Shown piece by piece: positions 17,591 through 25,801 of a stretch of DNA of 64,000 nt. Origin of the DNA: Sulfurimicrobium sp963779055 (GTDB lineage: Bacteria > Pseudomonadota > Gammaproteobacteria > Burkholderiales > Sulfuricellaceae). Both the position numbers and the translations under genes were made by a program. The notes below the pieces were generated by a model, which searched no databases, had not been told where the DNA came from, and worked only from the letters and a program-made list of their open reading frames with translations. The stretch spans positions 186,001 to 250,000 of the forward strand of contig CAVZWN010000004.1 in the NCBI GenBank assembly GCA_963779055.1, given 5' to 3'. The first letter of the stretch is position 1, and each line of letters opens with the position of its first letter.

Positions 17591-18226
17591 TCAATTTTCC
17601 GTCTTGTCTTTGTACTCGCACAAATCGCGGATCAGGCATTCGCCGCACAGGGGCTTGCGCGCCTTGCATACATAGCGCCCATGCAGGATCAGCCAGTGAT
17701 GCGCATCGTGCCTGAACTGCGGCTCGATGACCTTGAGCAGCTTCTTCTCCACTTCCAGCACAGTCTTGCCCGGCGCCAGACCGATGCGATTGGCAACGCG
17801 AAAAATATGCGTATCCACGGCAATGGTGGGATGACCAAAAGCGGTGTTGAGAATGACATTGGCCGTCTTGCGACCCACGCCGGGGAGCTTTTCCAGCGAT
17901 TCACGCTCGGCTGGCACCTCGCCGCCATGCTGCTCCAGCAGAATGCGGCAGGTTTCAATCAGGTGCTTGCCCTTGCTGTTGTAAAGGCCGATGGTGTTGA
18001 TATATTCCTTCAGCCCATCCAGGCCCAGATCGAGAATAGCCTGCGGCGTACTGGCCACGGGAAACAGTCTGGCGGTGGCCAGGTTCACCCCTTTGTCGGT
18101 CGCCTGCGCCGACAGCACAACGGCCACCAGCAGCTCAAACGGGGTGCGGTAGACCAGTTCGGTGGTGGGGTGGGGATTGCCGGCCTGTAAGCGGGTAAAT
18201 ATCTCTCGGCGCCTGGCAGCGTTCAT
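17591..18226 (-). CDS. nth: Endonuclease III
   Basis: A 211-residue DNA glycosylase/AP lyase that removes oxidised pyrimidines. The helix-hairpin-helix LPGVGRKTANVILN near residue 115 and the catalytic Lys/Asp region (VDTHIFRVANR, Asp near 138) are present. So is the C-terminal C-x6-C-x2-C-x5-C iron-sulfur loop (CKARKPLCGECLIRDLC). The gene follows rnfE by 12 bp, the same rnf-nth order as in Escherichia coli, and is probably cotranscribed with it. A repeat element follows the stop. Confidence 0.96.
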   Translation of the reverse strand: MNAARRREIFTRLQAGNPHPTTELVYRTPFELLVAVVLSAQATDKGVNLATARLFPVASTPQAILDLGLDGLKEYINTIGLYNSKGKHLIETCRILLEQHGGEVPAERESLEKLPGVGRKTANVILNTAFGHPTIAVDTHIFRVANRIGLAPGKTVLEVEKKLLKVIEPQFRHDAHHWLILHGRYVCKARKPLCGECLIRDLCEYKDKTEN

Positions 18227-18238
18227 GGGCAGGCCAGA

Positions 18239-18928
18239 TTATGCGGCAGCAGTTGCTGCCTGTGGCGCCTGAAGCGGTTCGACCTTGGCTGCCTTGCGCT
18301 GATCCAGCCAGTTCTTGCCGGCGATCAGCAGGCCCAGCCCAATAAAGGCACCGGGCGGCAGGATGGCAAGCAGGAAGCCGTGGTAATCGGGAATCACGGT
18401 GATTACCCATGTCTTGGCGGATGCGCCAAATGCCAGATCAATACCCGACAGCAGGGTACCCTTGCCGAGAATTTCGCGCATCCCGCCCAGCACGGCCAGA
18501 ATCAGGGTCAGCCCCAGGCCGACCATGAAACCGTCCACCATGGAGGGGAAAACCGGATTCTTCGAGGCAAAGGCTTCGGCACGGCCCAGCACGTTGCAGT
18601 TCACCACGATCAGCGGGACGAAGATGCCCAGCACCAGATACAAGGGCTGGACGAAGGCATTCATGGACAGATCGATGATGGTGACCAGCACAGCAATGAT
18701 CAGGATATACACCGGGATGCGGATTTCGCGCGGTATCCAGTTGCGCGCCAGCGACACGATGCCGTTGCTGAAAGCCATCACCAGAACAGTGGCCATGCCC
18801 AGCCCGACGCCATTGACCACTGTGGTGCTTACGGCAAGCAATGGACACAGGCCGAGCAGCGTCACGATGCCGGCATTATTCTTCCACAGGCCGTTCCAGA
18901 TGATTTCCTTGTAATTCACGTCACTCAT
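18239..18928 (-). CDS. rnfE: Electron transport complex subunit RnfE
   Basis: A 229-residue integral membrane subunit of the Rnf complex, which couples electron flow between ferredoxin and NADH to ion transport, or maintains the reduced state of SoxR. The start MSDVNYKEIIWNGLWKNN at 18928 is preferred; an in-frame ATG at 19087 would overlap rnfG by 157 bp. Six hydrophobic segments are visible. LGLCPLLAVSTTVVNGVGLG near residue 23 is the RnfA/RnfE signature with the membrane iron-site cysteine. NCNVLGRAEAFASKN near 107 is the second half of the site. The C-terminus is Ala/Gln-rich. Confidence 0.93.
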   Translation of the reverse strand: MSDVNYKEIIWNGLWKNNAGIVTLLGLCPLLAVSTTVVNGVGLGMATVLVMAFSNGIVSLARNWIPREIRIPVYILIIAVLVTIIDLSMNAFVQPLYLVLGIFVPLIVVNCNVLGRAEAFASKNPVFPSMVDGFMVGLGLTLILAVLGGMREILGKGTLLSGIDLAFGASAKTWVITVIPDYHGFLLAILPPGAFIGLGLLIAGKNWLDQRKAAKVEPLQAPQAATAAA

Positions 18929-18930
18929 TT

Positions 18931-19572
18931 TCAGGGCTCCTGCGTCGGTACGGGGAGAGAGAATACTTTCTCGCGATTGGAGGAAAACCACACCAGTGCG
19001 TTGTGCACGGCCTTGATCACCGCGCGCGGGGTGATCGTCGCTCCGGTCATGTAGTCGAACTGGCCGCCATCTTTTTTCACTTTCCAATCCTTGGAGGGGT
19101 GTTTGTCCAGGGAAGTGCCATCAAAAACCCTGATCCAGTTACTCCTGGCGATTTCAATATAATCGCCCAGTCCCGGGGTTTCCTTGTGAGTCACCACGCG
19201 CACGCCGGAAATTTCACCATTCACCCTGATCGCGATGAGCAGTTTGATTTTTCCCGCATAGCCGTCGGGTGCAATCGCCTCGATTACCATCGCCACGGGC
19301 TTGCCATCTTTCATTGCACGATAGACCAGGGTCGGCTCCGTCGTGCCGAGTTCTGGTGAACGGGGCTGTTCAACCGCGTCCCGGATGATATCGTTATCGT
19401 ATAGCGTCGCCGGCAGAATCTGGGCAATCAGGGCCAGCTTGGCCCTTTTCTCGCTTGCCGCGATATTGTCCTTGGTCGCGCTATAAGTCAGCGCCAGCAA
19501 AGTCGTTCCAACCAGGGCAAAAGCCGCCAGCACCATGGCCAGCTTGCCAGAGTGGCGGGTATACACGTTCAT
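18931..19572 (-). CDS. rnfG: Electron transport complex subunit RnfG
   Basis: A 213-residue subunit with one N-terminal membrane helix (about 9-29) and a periplasmic FMN-binding domain. The TGATITPRAV motif near residue 175 contains the threonine that carries covalently bound FMN. The ATG at 19572 overlaps the rnfD stop by 4 bp and begins MNVYTRHSGKLAMVLAAF; the upstream in-frame ATG is not credible. There are 2 bp between its stop and rnfE. It passes electrons across the membrane together with RnfD. Confidence 0.93.
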   Translation of the reverse strand: MNVYTRHSGKLAMVLAAFALVGTTLLALTYSATKDNIAASEKRAKLALIAQILPATLYDNDIIRDAVEQPRSPELGTTEPTLVYRAMKDGKPVAMVIEAIAPDGYAGKIKLLIAIRVNGEISGVRVVTHKETPGLGDYIEIARSNWIRVFDGTSLDKHPSKDWKVKKDGGQFDYMTGATITPRAVIKAVHNALVWFSSNREKVFSLPVPTQEP

Positions 19573-20615
19573 TCCTTGCCTCCCCCGAACCACTTGGCCT
19601 TGTGGCCGAACACCCGCGGCTGGGTATAGGCATCGATCAGCGGCACAGCCGAGTTGAGAAACAGCACGGCGAATGCCACACCGTCCGGATAGCCGCCGAA
19701 GACACGGATCACATAGGCGCACACGCCGATACCCGCACCAAAAATCAGTTTACCCGTCAAGGTAGTGGGACTGGTGACATAGTCCGTGGCGATGAAGAAA
19801 GCCCCCAGCATGGTGCCGCCGGCAAACAGGTGAAACAGTGGCGAAGCATAGTGGCCGGGGTCGAACAGATAAAACAGGCCAGCTATTCCGGACATGGCAG
19901 CAAGAAAAGAAACCGGGATATGCCAGCTGATGATGCGCTGCTGCCACAGGAATAGGCCGCCAAGCAGATAGAACAACGCAATAAACTCGGTTCCCGTGCC
20001 GCTCAAGGTGCTGAAAATCTTCCCGGACTGGATATCGGCAATACTGCGATCCAGATGGAGCTGGGTTTTCAGCGCATCCAGCGGCGTTGCCATGGTGACT
20101 GCATCGAGTTTGCTATCAGCCGGCAGCGCACCGGAAAACACGAAATCCATCTGCTGCGCAAAGCTCCAGTGGGCCTGTGCCAGCACATCCGGGGCGGGCC
20201 ACTGCGTCATGTGAGAGGGAAAAGAAATCATCAATGCCGCAAACCCCACCATGGCAGGATTAAAGAGGTTATTACCCAGGCCGCCATACAGGTGTTTGGC
20301 GACCAGAATGGCAAATACCGTACCCACCACCACCATCCACCAGGGTGCCAGAGGGGGGATCGAGAGCGCGAGCAGCCAGGCTGTCACCAGCGCACTGCCA
20401 TCGGTCAGATATACGCGCAGCGGGTAGCGGCGCAGATGCAGCACCGCCGCCTCGGTCGCCAGAGCGGCAACGCTGGCCAGCGTGATGCTCACCAGAACTG
20501 CCGGACCGAAAAAATACACGTAAACGGCGATTGCCGGCACCAGGGCGCCCAGCACTTTGAGCATGATGATGCTTACCGTAGATTGTTCTGCCACAAGGGG
20601 GGAATTCATGCTCAT
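19569..20615 (-). CDS. rnfD: Electron transport complex subunit RnfD
   Basis: A 348-residue polytopic membrane protein of the RnfD/NqrB family with about nine to ten hydrophobic segments. DYVTSPTTLTGK near residue 240 holds the threonine that binds FMN covalently. LYGGLGNNLFNPAMVGFA near 110 is another family block. The gene overlaps rnfC and rnfG by 4 bp at each end. The complete rnfABCDGE order argues for a functional complex. Confidence 0.94.
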   Translation of the reverse strand: MSMNSPLVAEQSTVSIIMLKVLGALVPAIAVYVYFFGPAVLVSITLASVAALATEAAVLHLRRYPLRVYLTDGSALVTAWLLALSIPPLAPWWMVVVGTVFAILVAKHLYGGLGNNLFNPAMVGFAALMISFPSHMTQWPAPDVLAQAHWSFAQQMDFVFSGALPADSKLDAVTMATPLDALKTQLHLDRSIADIQSGKIFSTLSGTGTEFIALFYLLGGLFLWQQRIISWHIPVSFLAAMSGIAGLFYLFDPGHYASPLFHLFAGGTMLGAFFIATDYVTSPTTLTGKLIFGAGIGVCAYVIRVFGGYPDGVAFAVLFLNSAVPLIDAYTQPRVFGHKAKWFGGGKE

Positions 20616-22294
20616 GCGCTCTGCCCTTCATCGGGATTTTGTGCCATAACAGCCTGCTCGGCGGTTTCCTTGACCTGAGCGCGCCTTTGATCGATCTCGT
20701 CTATTTTGGCCTGCGCTTCGGGCGACAGATCCTCAACATTCTGCGGCTTCACTGCTGCTTTCTTGGCTTTGGCACGCTCAATAGCCGCCTGAATCGCGGC
20801 TTTTTTGGCAGCTGCGGCGGCATCGTCAACGCCAGCAGCAGGCTCTCCCCCACCGGCGGTTGTTTCCGCAGCCTTGGCCGCCATTTCGGCCGCCTTGGCA
20901 GCATGCTTGGCCGCCTTCTCCTGTTTTTCCCGCTCCTGACGGAATTCCCGGAACTCGTGCCGCTCGCGCGCCATGTCGGCGGATTTCCTGCCTTTTTCCT
21001 GAGCAGAAATCTCGCTTTTGGCGAAACGGTAAAACTGCACCAGCGGAATATGGCTGGGGCAAACATAACTGCAGCAACCGCATTCAATACAATCGAACAG
21101 CTTGTATTCCTGCGCTTTTTCGAAATTTCTGGATTTGGCGAACCACAACAGCTCCTGCGGTTGCAGATCGGCCGGACAGGCATCGGCACAGCGCCTGCAG
21201 CGAATGCACGGCATGGCGCGAGGCAGGGGCGGAAAAAGCGCTTTCGAGGTGGCGATAATACAGTTGGTCGCCTTCACCACCGGCACGCCCAGATCCGTCA
21301 GTGGCACGCCCATCATCGGGCCACCCATGAGATAGCCGGAGGTGTCTGTTTTCGGCCTGCCCAGACTGACCAGTTCGCCAATCGGGGTGCCGATCAGGAC
21401 CTCGTAGTTGCGCGGCTCATCGACGTTGCCGGTGAGCGTTACCAGCCGGGAAATCACCGGCTCTCCATGGTTGACCGCGCGGTGCATGGTGTATGCTGTG
21501 GCGACGTTGAAGCATTGCACGCCGATCTGGGTGGACAATCTGCCGCTAGGTACTTCCTTGCCAGTAAGAAGCTTGATCAGTTGCTTGACGCTGCCGCTGG
21601 GATAGAGCGTCGGCACCACCACCACTTCCATTCCAGTCCCCTGGATTGCCGCCTGCATCGAAGCAATCGCCTGCGGCTTGTTGTCCTCGATGCCGATCAA
21701 GACGCTCCTTGCGCCCATCGCGTGCTGCGCAATCATGATGCCCTGCACCACTTCCGCTGCGCGCTCGCGCATCAGCATATCGTCACAGGTGATGTAAGGT
21801 TCGCACTCGGCTGCGTTGATTACCAGCGTTTCCAGGGCACTGGCGTTGAGTTTGACATGGCTGGGGAAAGCCGCTCCGCCCAGCCCAACCACGCCCATTT
21901 CCTGAAGATACTTGCGCAGCCCGGAAGGGTCGATGGCGCAATAATCCATCGGCTGACGCTCGATCCAGCGCTCCTCGCCATCAGTTTCCAGAAAGATCGA
22001 CAACTCAGGCAGGCCAGAAGGATGAGGGGACGGGTGCATTCTGATGGCCGTGATACGGCCCGAGCTGGGCGCATGGACAGAGGATGAAATCACGCCTTCA
22101 GCGGCGCCGATCATCTGGCCCTTCAGCACATGCTCGCCTACGGCCGCCACCGGTTTGGCCGGACTTCCCTTGTGCTGGGAAAGCGAAATAATCAGGTGCT
22201 TCGGCAGCGGCGCAAGGGCGATGTGCAACTGCGTCGAGTCACTCTTGTGCTCGGCCGGGTGGACGCCCCCATGGAAAGGATAAAGGATTCTCAC
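20612..22294 (-). CDS. rnfC: Electron transport complex subunit RnfC
   Basis: A 560-residue peripheral subunit, the entry point for NADH electrons. The N-terminal region has the barrel-sandwich GGVHP start. The Nqo1-like FMN/NADH domain shows LGGAAFPSHVKLN near 137. Two 4Fe-4S motifs follow, CIRCRRCADACP near 369 and CIECGCCSYVCP near 408. After about residue 435 there is a long Ala/Lys/Glu-rich helical extension of ~120 residues with repeated AAKAAEMAAKAAE-type units, as in gammaproteobacterial RnfC tails. It overlaps rnfB and rnfD by 4 bp. Confidence 0.95.
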   Translation of the reverse strand: MRILYPFHGGVHPAEHKSDSTQLHIALAPLPKHLIISLSQHKGSPAKPVAAVGEHVLKGQMIGAAEGVISSSVHAPSSGRITAIRMHPSPHPSGLPELSIFLETDGEERWIERQPMDYCAIDPSGLRKYLQEMGVVGLGGAAFPSHVKLNASALETLVINAAECEPYITCDDMLMRERAAEVVQGIMIAQHAMGARSVLIGIEDNKPQAIASMQAAIQGTGMEVVVVPTLYPSGSVKQLIKLLTGKEVPSGRLSTQIGVQCFNVATAYTMHRAVNHGEPVISRLVTLTGNVDEPRNYEVLIGTPIGELVSLGRPKTDTSGYLMGGPMMGVPLTDLGVPVVKATNCIIATSKALFPPLPRAMPCIRCRRCADACPADLQPQELLWFAKSRNFEKAQEYKLFDCIECGCCSYVCPSHIPLVQFYRFAKSEISAQEKGRKSADMARERHEFREFRQEREKQEKAAKHAAKAAEMAAKAAETTAGGGEPAAGVDDAAAAAKKAAIQAAIERAKAKKAAVKPQNVEDLSPEAQAKIDEIDQRRAQVKETAEQAVMAQNPDEGQSA

Positions 22295-22863
22295 GCGATC
22301 ACCTCGCCATCCTTCCGTGCTTCACTAATCGGATACACCGGATATTTCCACTTCCAGCCGCCCAGTCCTTCGTCCACCGCCTCCATGGTAATGCAGTCCA
22401 CCGGACAAGGCGGCAGGCACAGCTCGCAGCCGGTACACTCGGAAGCGATGATGGTATGCATCTGCTTCGCTGCACCGGCGATGGCATCCACCGGGCAGGC
22501 CTGAAGACACAATGTGCAGCCGATGCAGGTCTGCTCGTCGATGAAGGCCACCTGTTTTGGCTTCTCTACTGCATGCTCGGCAGCGAGGGGCTGCGGCTCG
22601 ACGCCCAGCAGATCAGCCAGGCGCAGCATGGTGGCCTCGCCGCCAGGCGCGCAAAGATTGATTGGTACGTTACCGGCGCTGACTGCTTCCGCATAAGGCT
22701 TGCAGCCGGGATAGCCGCACTGGCCGCACTGGATCTGGGGCAGGATGGCATCTACCTTATCCACCAGCGGATTGCCTTTCACCTTGAATTTCAGGGAGGC
22801 AAAGCCAAGCACTGCGCCCAGAACCGCAGCCAGACCGATCATTACCAGGAGTGCGCTCAACAT
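22291..22863 (-). CDS. rnfB: Electron transport complex subunit RnfB
   Basis: A 190-residue ferredoxin-like subunit starting MLSALLVMIGLAAVLG at 22863. That hydrophobic helix anchors it to the membrane. A 4Fe-4S cluster domain (CGQCGYPGCKPYAEA...CAPGG) is followed by two ferredoxin motifs, CIGCTLCLQACP and CTGCELCLPPCP. In-frame codons upstream of 22863 would overlap rnfA and were rejected. It transfers electrons from RnfC toward the membrane subunits. It lies 4 bp after rnfA and overlaps rnfC by 4 bp. Confidence 0.95.
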   Translation of the reverse strand: MLSALLVMIGLAAVLGAVLGFASLKFKVKGNPLVDKVDAILPQIQCGQCGYPGCKPYAEAVSAGNVPINLCAPGGEATMLRLADLLGVEPQPLAAEHAVEKPKQVAFIDEQTCIGCTLCLQACPVDAIAGAAKQMHTIIASECTGCELCLPPCPVDCITMEAVDEGLGGWKWKYPVYPISEARKDGEVIA

Positions 22864-22867
22864 CGGA

Positions 22868-23443
22868 TTACTTGACCAACCCGGAGAACCCCATCGAGGC
22901 AATACTCATCAGGCCTGCCGTGACCATGGCAATGGCAGAACCTTTGAAAGGCATGGGCACATCCGCACCTTCAAGGCGCTCGCGCATGGCGGAAAAAGTG
23001 ATCAGTACCAGGGCAAAGCCGACTGCACCGCCAAAACCGAAGAACAGGGATTCGATGAAATTGTGGTTTTCCTGCACGTTGAGCAGCGGGATACCCAGCA
23101 CGGCACAGTTGGTGGTAATCAGCGGCAGGTAAATACCCAGCACCTGATACAGCACCGGGCTGGTTTTATGGATGAACATTTCAGTGAACTGCACAATACT
23201 GGCAATGACGATAATGAACGACAGCGTACGCAGATAAATCAGTTCCGGCCCGAGCAGGTACTGGTTTATCAGATAGCTGGAACCGGAGGCCAGGGTGAGG
23301 ACAAAAGCCGTAGCCATGCCCATCCCGACCGCAGCTTCCAGCTTTTTGGAGACACCCATGAACGGACACAGGCCAAGCATTTTGGCGAGTACGATGTTGT
23401 TTACGAACACCGTTCCGATCAGGATCAGAAAATAGTTTTCCAT
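22868..23443 (-). CDS. rnfA: Electron transport complex subunit RnfA
   Basis: A 191-residue membrane protein with six hydrophobic segments, the first gene of the rnfABCDGE-nth operon. LGLCPFMGVSKKLEAAVGMG near residue 24 and TTNCAVLGIPLLN near 110 carry the conserved cysteines of the membrane-embedded iron site shared with RnfE. No clear purine-rich ribosome-binding site precedes the ATG; the bases just upstream are pyrimidine-rich. A sigma70-like promoter lies about 35-60 bp upstream. Confidence 0.95.
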   Translation of the reverse strand: MENYFLILIGTVFVNNIVLAKMLGLCPFMGVSKKLEAAVGMGMATAFVLTLASGSSYLINQYLLGPELIYLRTLSFIIVIASIVQFTEMFIHKTSPVLYQVLGIYLPLITTNCAVLGIPLLNVQENHNFIESLFFGFGGAVGFALVLITFSAMRERLEGADVPMPFKGSAIAMVTAGLMSIASMGFSGLVK

Positions 23444-23476
23444 GGAGGATATTTACAGGGCGAGACAATAGGCGGA

Positions 23477-23505
23477 ATTATCGCCCTCGCCACCGTATGT
23501 TGCAA
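23477..23505 (-). promoter_or_regulatory. Predicted sigma70-type promoter of the rnf operon
   Basis: On the minus strand TTGCAA (23505-23500) and GATAAT (23482-23477) are separated by 17 bp, close to the -35/-10 consensus. The predicted start would lie about 25-30 bp before the rnfA ATG. Only the match to consensus supports it. Confidence 0.55.
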
Positions 23506-23549
23506 CCACTACACCAGCGCGGACATCGCTTCCATGCACCCGGAGCGCT

Positions 23550-23972
23550 TCAGGAAAAGAGGGCTTGCCACCAGCGCTTGCGGCCGGCAGGGACGATACC
23601 ATTGGGTTGCAATTCGGTTGGAGGCAGAACACTCATCACCCAGCCTGGCAAGGGTGGCGGATTCCTGCCGGACCCGCAGGACGAGCCAAGATTGTTGGGA
23701 TCGAAGATCTTGATCAGGGTGGGATTCTCCAGATTATCGGCGTAGACAATGGCGCAATAATCTTCCTTGTGATCGCGACGCAGCAGGGCATCAATTTCCT
23801 GAACAAAGCGGTTCACCGCCTCACCGGATGCGGGTTCAGTCGGCACCGGCTCACCGATGGCATAGAGGTGCCAGCCGGCCCCCCGGTCTACCCTGCCCCA
23901 GAATTCGGTCAGTTGATTCCACGACATGAGGCTGTAAAAAGTACCCAAAAAGGCAGTCTTGAAATCCGACAT
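23550..23972 (-). CDS. Conserved-looking hypothetical protein
   Basis: A 140-residue soluble protein starting MSDFKTAFLGTFYSLMSWNQ at 23972. An upstream in-frame ATG at 24047 adds 25 residues of poor quality. It is rich in aromatic residues, with WGRVDRGAGWHLYAIGE near residue 25, a central acidic helix (VNRFVQEIDALL), and FDPNNLGSSCGSG, which contains a single cysteine. It ends in a tryptophan-containing basic tail. No signal peptide, membrane helix or known motif was recognised. It lies between dksA and rnfA on the same strand. The distance to the rnf promoter suggests it ends before that promoter. Its function is unknown. Confidence 0.65.
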   Translation of the reverse strand: MSDFKTAFLGTFYSLMSWNQLTEFWGRVDRGAGWHLYAIGEPVPTEPASGEAVNRFVQEIDALLRRDHKEDYCAIVYADNLENPTLIKIFDPNNLGSSCGSGRNPPPLPGWVMSVLPPTELQPNGIVPAGRKRWWQALFS

Positions 23973-24059
23973 AGAAGGAACTCGTCTTGGAGGTGCAGAA
24001 GGATACTGCGAACCTATGGCCGGTGCGCCCAATTCAAGTGAGCGCAACCGATAAGCAGA

Positions 24060-24482
24060 TTATTTGGCTACTTGTTTTTCACGCAGCTCATCAAGCGTCT
24101 TGCAATCGATGCACAGCGTTGCGGTAGGCCGTGCCTCAAGACGTTTCAGGCCGATTTCCACACCGCAACCGTCACAGTAACCATATTCTTCGGCTTCGAT
24201 TTTGCCGATGGTTTCGTCAATCTTCTTGATCAGTTTGCGTTCACGGTCGCGGTTACGCAGTTCCAGCGCCATGTCGGATTCCTGACTGGCGCGGTCATTA
24301 GGGTCTGCAAACAGGGTCGCTTCATCCTGCATGGTATGCACGGTGCGATCAATATCCTGGCTCAGCTCGGCTTTCCAGTCCTCGAGAATTTTGCGAAAAT
24401 GGGCGAGCTGATCGGAATTCATATACTCTTCGCCCTTTTTCGGCTCATAAGGGGTGAACTGCTTGTGTAATTCTGCGGACAT
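24060..24482 (-). CDS. dksA: RNA polymerase-binding transcription factor DksA
   Basis: A 140-residue regulator that binds the RNA polymerase secondary channel and works with ppGpp. The coiled coil occupies about residues 25-100, with the tip DPNDRASQESDMALELR containing the Asp-x-x-Asp/Ala tip residues needed for activity. The C4 zinc finger is CDGCGVEIGLKRLEARPTAT followed by LCIDCKT. The length fits the family. The gene is monocistronic or leads the small hypothetical gene at 23550. Confidence 0.95.
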   Translation of the reverse strand: MSAELHKQFTPYEPKKGEEYMNSDQLAHFRKILEDWKAELSQDIDRTVHTMQDEATLFADPNDRASQESDMALELRNRDRERKLIKKIDETIGKIEAEEYGYCDGCGVEIGLKRLEARPTATLCIDCKTLDELREKQVAK

Positions 24483-24582
24483 ATGCGCTCTACTCTTCTC
24501 TTCGGTTTAAGGCAAAACCGCTTTAATAGCAGATAATTTTACTTACCGCAAGTTTACGCAACACTCTACAGGAGGCTACAAA

Positions 24583-25344
24583 TTGGCTTTACAGGCTTTG
24601 ATTTTCGACGTGGACGGCACACTTGCCGACACCGAGCGCGATGGCCATCGCGTGGCATTCAACCTGGCTTTCCGCGAATTCGGACTGGACTGGGAATGGG
24701 ATGTGGACCTGTATGGCAAACTGCTGGCCGTCACTGGCGGCAAGGAGCGCATCCGCTTTTTTGTTGAAAGCTTCCTGGAGGGTTACATCAAACCAGCCGA
24801 TTTCGACAACATGGTCGCCGAACTGCACAAAACCAAGACCCGGCACTACACCGAAATGCTCAGCGGCGGCCGCATTCCTGTGCGCCCCGGCGTCAGGCGC
24901 CTGCTCGATGAAGCACGCAAAGCCGGGTTGCGTCTGGCCATTGCCACTACGACCACGCCAGAAAACGTGACTGCCCTGCTCAGGTACAGCCTGGCGGAAG
25001 ACGCTGAAAACTGGTTTGAAGTCATTGCTGCGGGCGATATCGTTCCGGCCAAGAAACCGGCCCCCGACATCTACTTCTGGGCAATGGAAAAGATGAACCT
25101 CGGCCCGGCAGATTGCCTGGCCTTCGAAGACTCGGAGAACGGTCTGAAATCAAGCCTTGCCGCTGGCATCCAGACCCTCATCACCACCAACGATTACACG
25201 GCGGATCATGAATTCCCAGGCGCCATTGCCATCCTCAGCGACCTGGGCGAACCTGGCAATGCCTGCCAGGTGTTCAGCGGCGATATGCGCGGCCGTAGCT
25301 ATGTGGATGTTGCTTTGCTGAAGCAGTGGCACGAAAACACCTGA
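24583..25344 (+). CDS. CbbY-like HAD-family hydrolase
   Basis: A 253-residue HAD subfamily IA phosphatase resembling CbbY/CbbZ and beta-phosphoglucomutase-like proteins. FDVDGTLADTERDGHRVAF near the N-terminus has the nucleophile and acid/base Asp. ATTTTPENV near residue 124 is motif II, KKPAPDIYFWAMEKM near 154 is motif III, and FEDSENGLKSSLAAG near 187 is motif IV. The start is TTG at 24583, fixed by a strong AGGAGG ribosome-binding site 7 bases upstream. CbbY relatives hydrolyse xylulose-1,5-bisphosphate, an inhibitor of Rubisco, but no Calvin-cycle genes are in view, so the substrate is open. It converges with the bcp gene. Confidence 0.85.
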   Translation: MALQALIFDVDGTLADTERDGHRVAFNLAFREFGLDWEWDVDLYGKLLAVTGGKERIRFFVESFLEGYIKPADFDNMVAELHKTKTRHYTEMLSGGRIPVRPGVRRLLDEARKAGLRLAIATTTTPENVTALLRYSLAEDAENWFEVIAAGDIVPAKKPAPDIYFWAMEKMNLGPADCLAFEDSENGLKSSLAAGIQTLITTNDYTADHEFPGAIAILSDLGEPGNACQVFSGDMRGRSYVDVALLKQWHENT

Positions 25345-25345
25345 T

Positions 25346-25801
25346 TCAGAGGGTCTTCACAAACTCCAGCACTTCCTGGGCGTGGCCGGGGACCTTCACC
25401 CCGCGCCACTCCCGGCGCAGCACGCCATCAGCATCAAGCACGAAGGTGCTGCGTTCGATGCCGCGCACCTGCTTGCCGTACATGTTCTTCATTTTGATCA
25501 CGCCGAACAGCGCGCAGGCTTTTTCCTCGCCATCGCTCAACAACTCGAACGGCAATTCCTGTTTGGCCTTGAAATTCTGATGGGATTTCAGGCTGTCGCG
25601 CGAGATCCCGTAAATCTCGCAGCCTGCCGCCTGAAACTCCGGATACAGGTCGCGAAACTGCTGCGCCTCGGTCGTGCAGCCCGGGGTGGAATCCCTGGGA
25701 TAGAAGTACAGCACCACTTTCCTGCCACGCAAGGCACTGAGCTGAAATGGCTTTTCGCCGGTGACCGGCAACTCGAAATCGCTTACTACCTGATTCATCA
25801 T
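25346..25801 (-). CDS. bcp: Thiol peroxidase Bcp (peroxiredoxin, 1-Cys-like)
   Basis: A 151-residue AhpC/TSA-family peroxiredoxin that reduces hydrogen and organic peroxides. RDSTPGCTTEAQQF near residue 37 carries the peroxidatic cysteine. The second cysteine found five residues later in the E. coli enzyme is replaced (Ala-Gln-Gln), so recycling would use another cysteine or an outside thiol. Two further cysteines (AGCEIYG, KACALFG) exist. The start ATG overlaps the polysaccharide deacetylase gene stop by 4 bp, so the two are coupled. Confidence 0.9.
   Translation of the reverse strand: MMNQVVSDFELPVTGEKPFQLSALRGRKVVLYFYPRDSTPGCTTEAQQFRDLYPEFQAAGCEIYGISRDSLKSHQNFKAKQELPFELLSDGEEKACALFGVIKMKNMYGKQVRGIERSTFVLDADGVLRREWRGVKVPGHAQEVLEFVKTL

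Noticed and set aside
18929..19087. Longer start for RnfE
   Set aside because: It would overlap rnfG by 157 bp and adds an arginine-rich stretch with no homology.
24583..25344. Rubisco-linked CbbY
   Set aside because: The protein resembles CbbY, but no Calvin-cycle genes are in the window, so I kept only a general HAD assignment.
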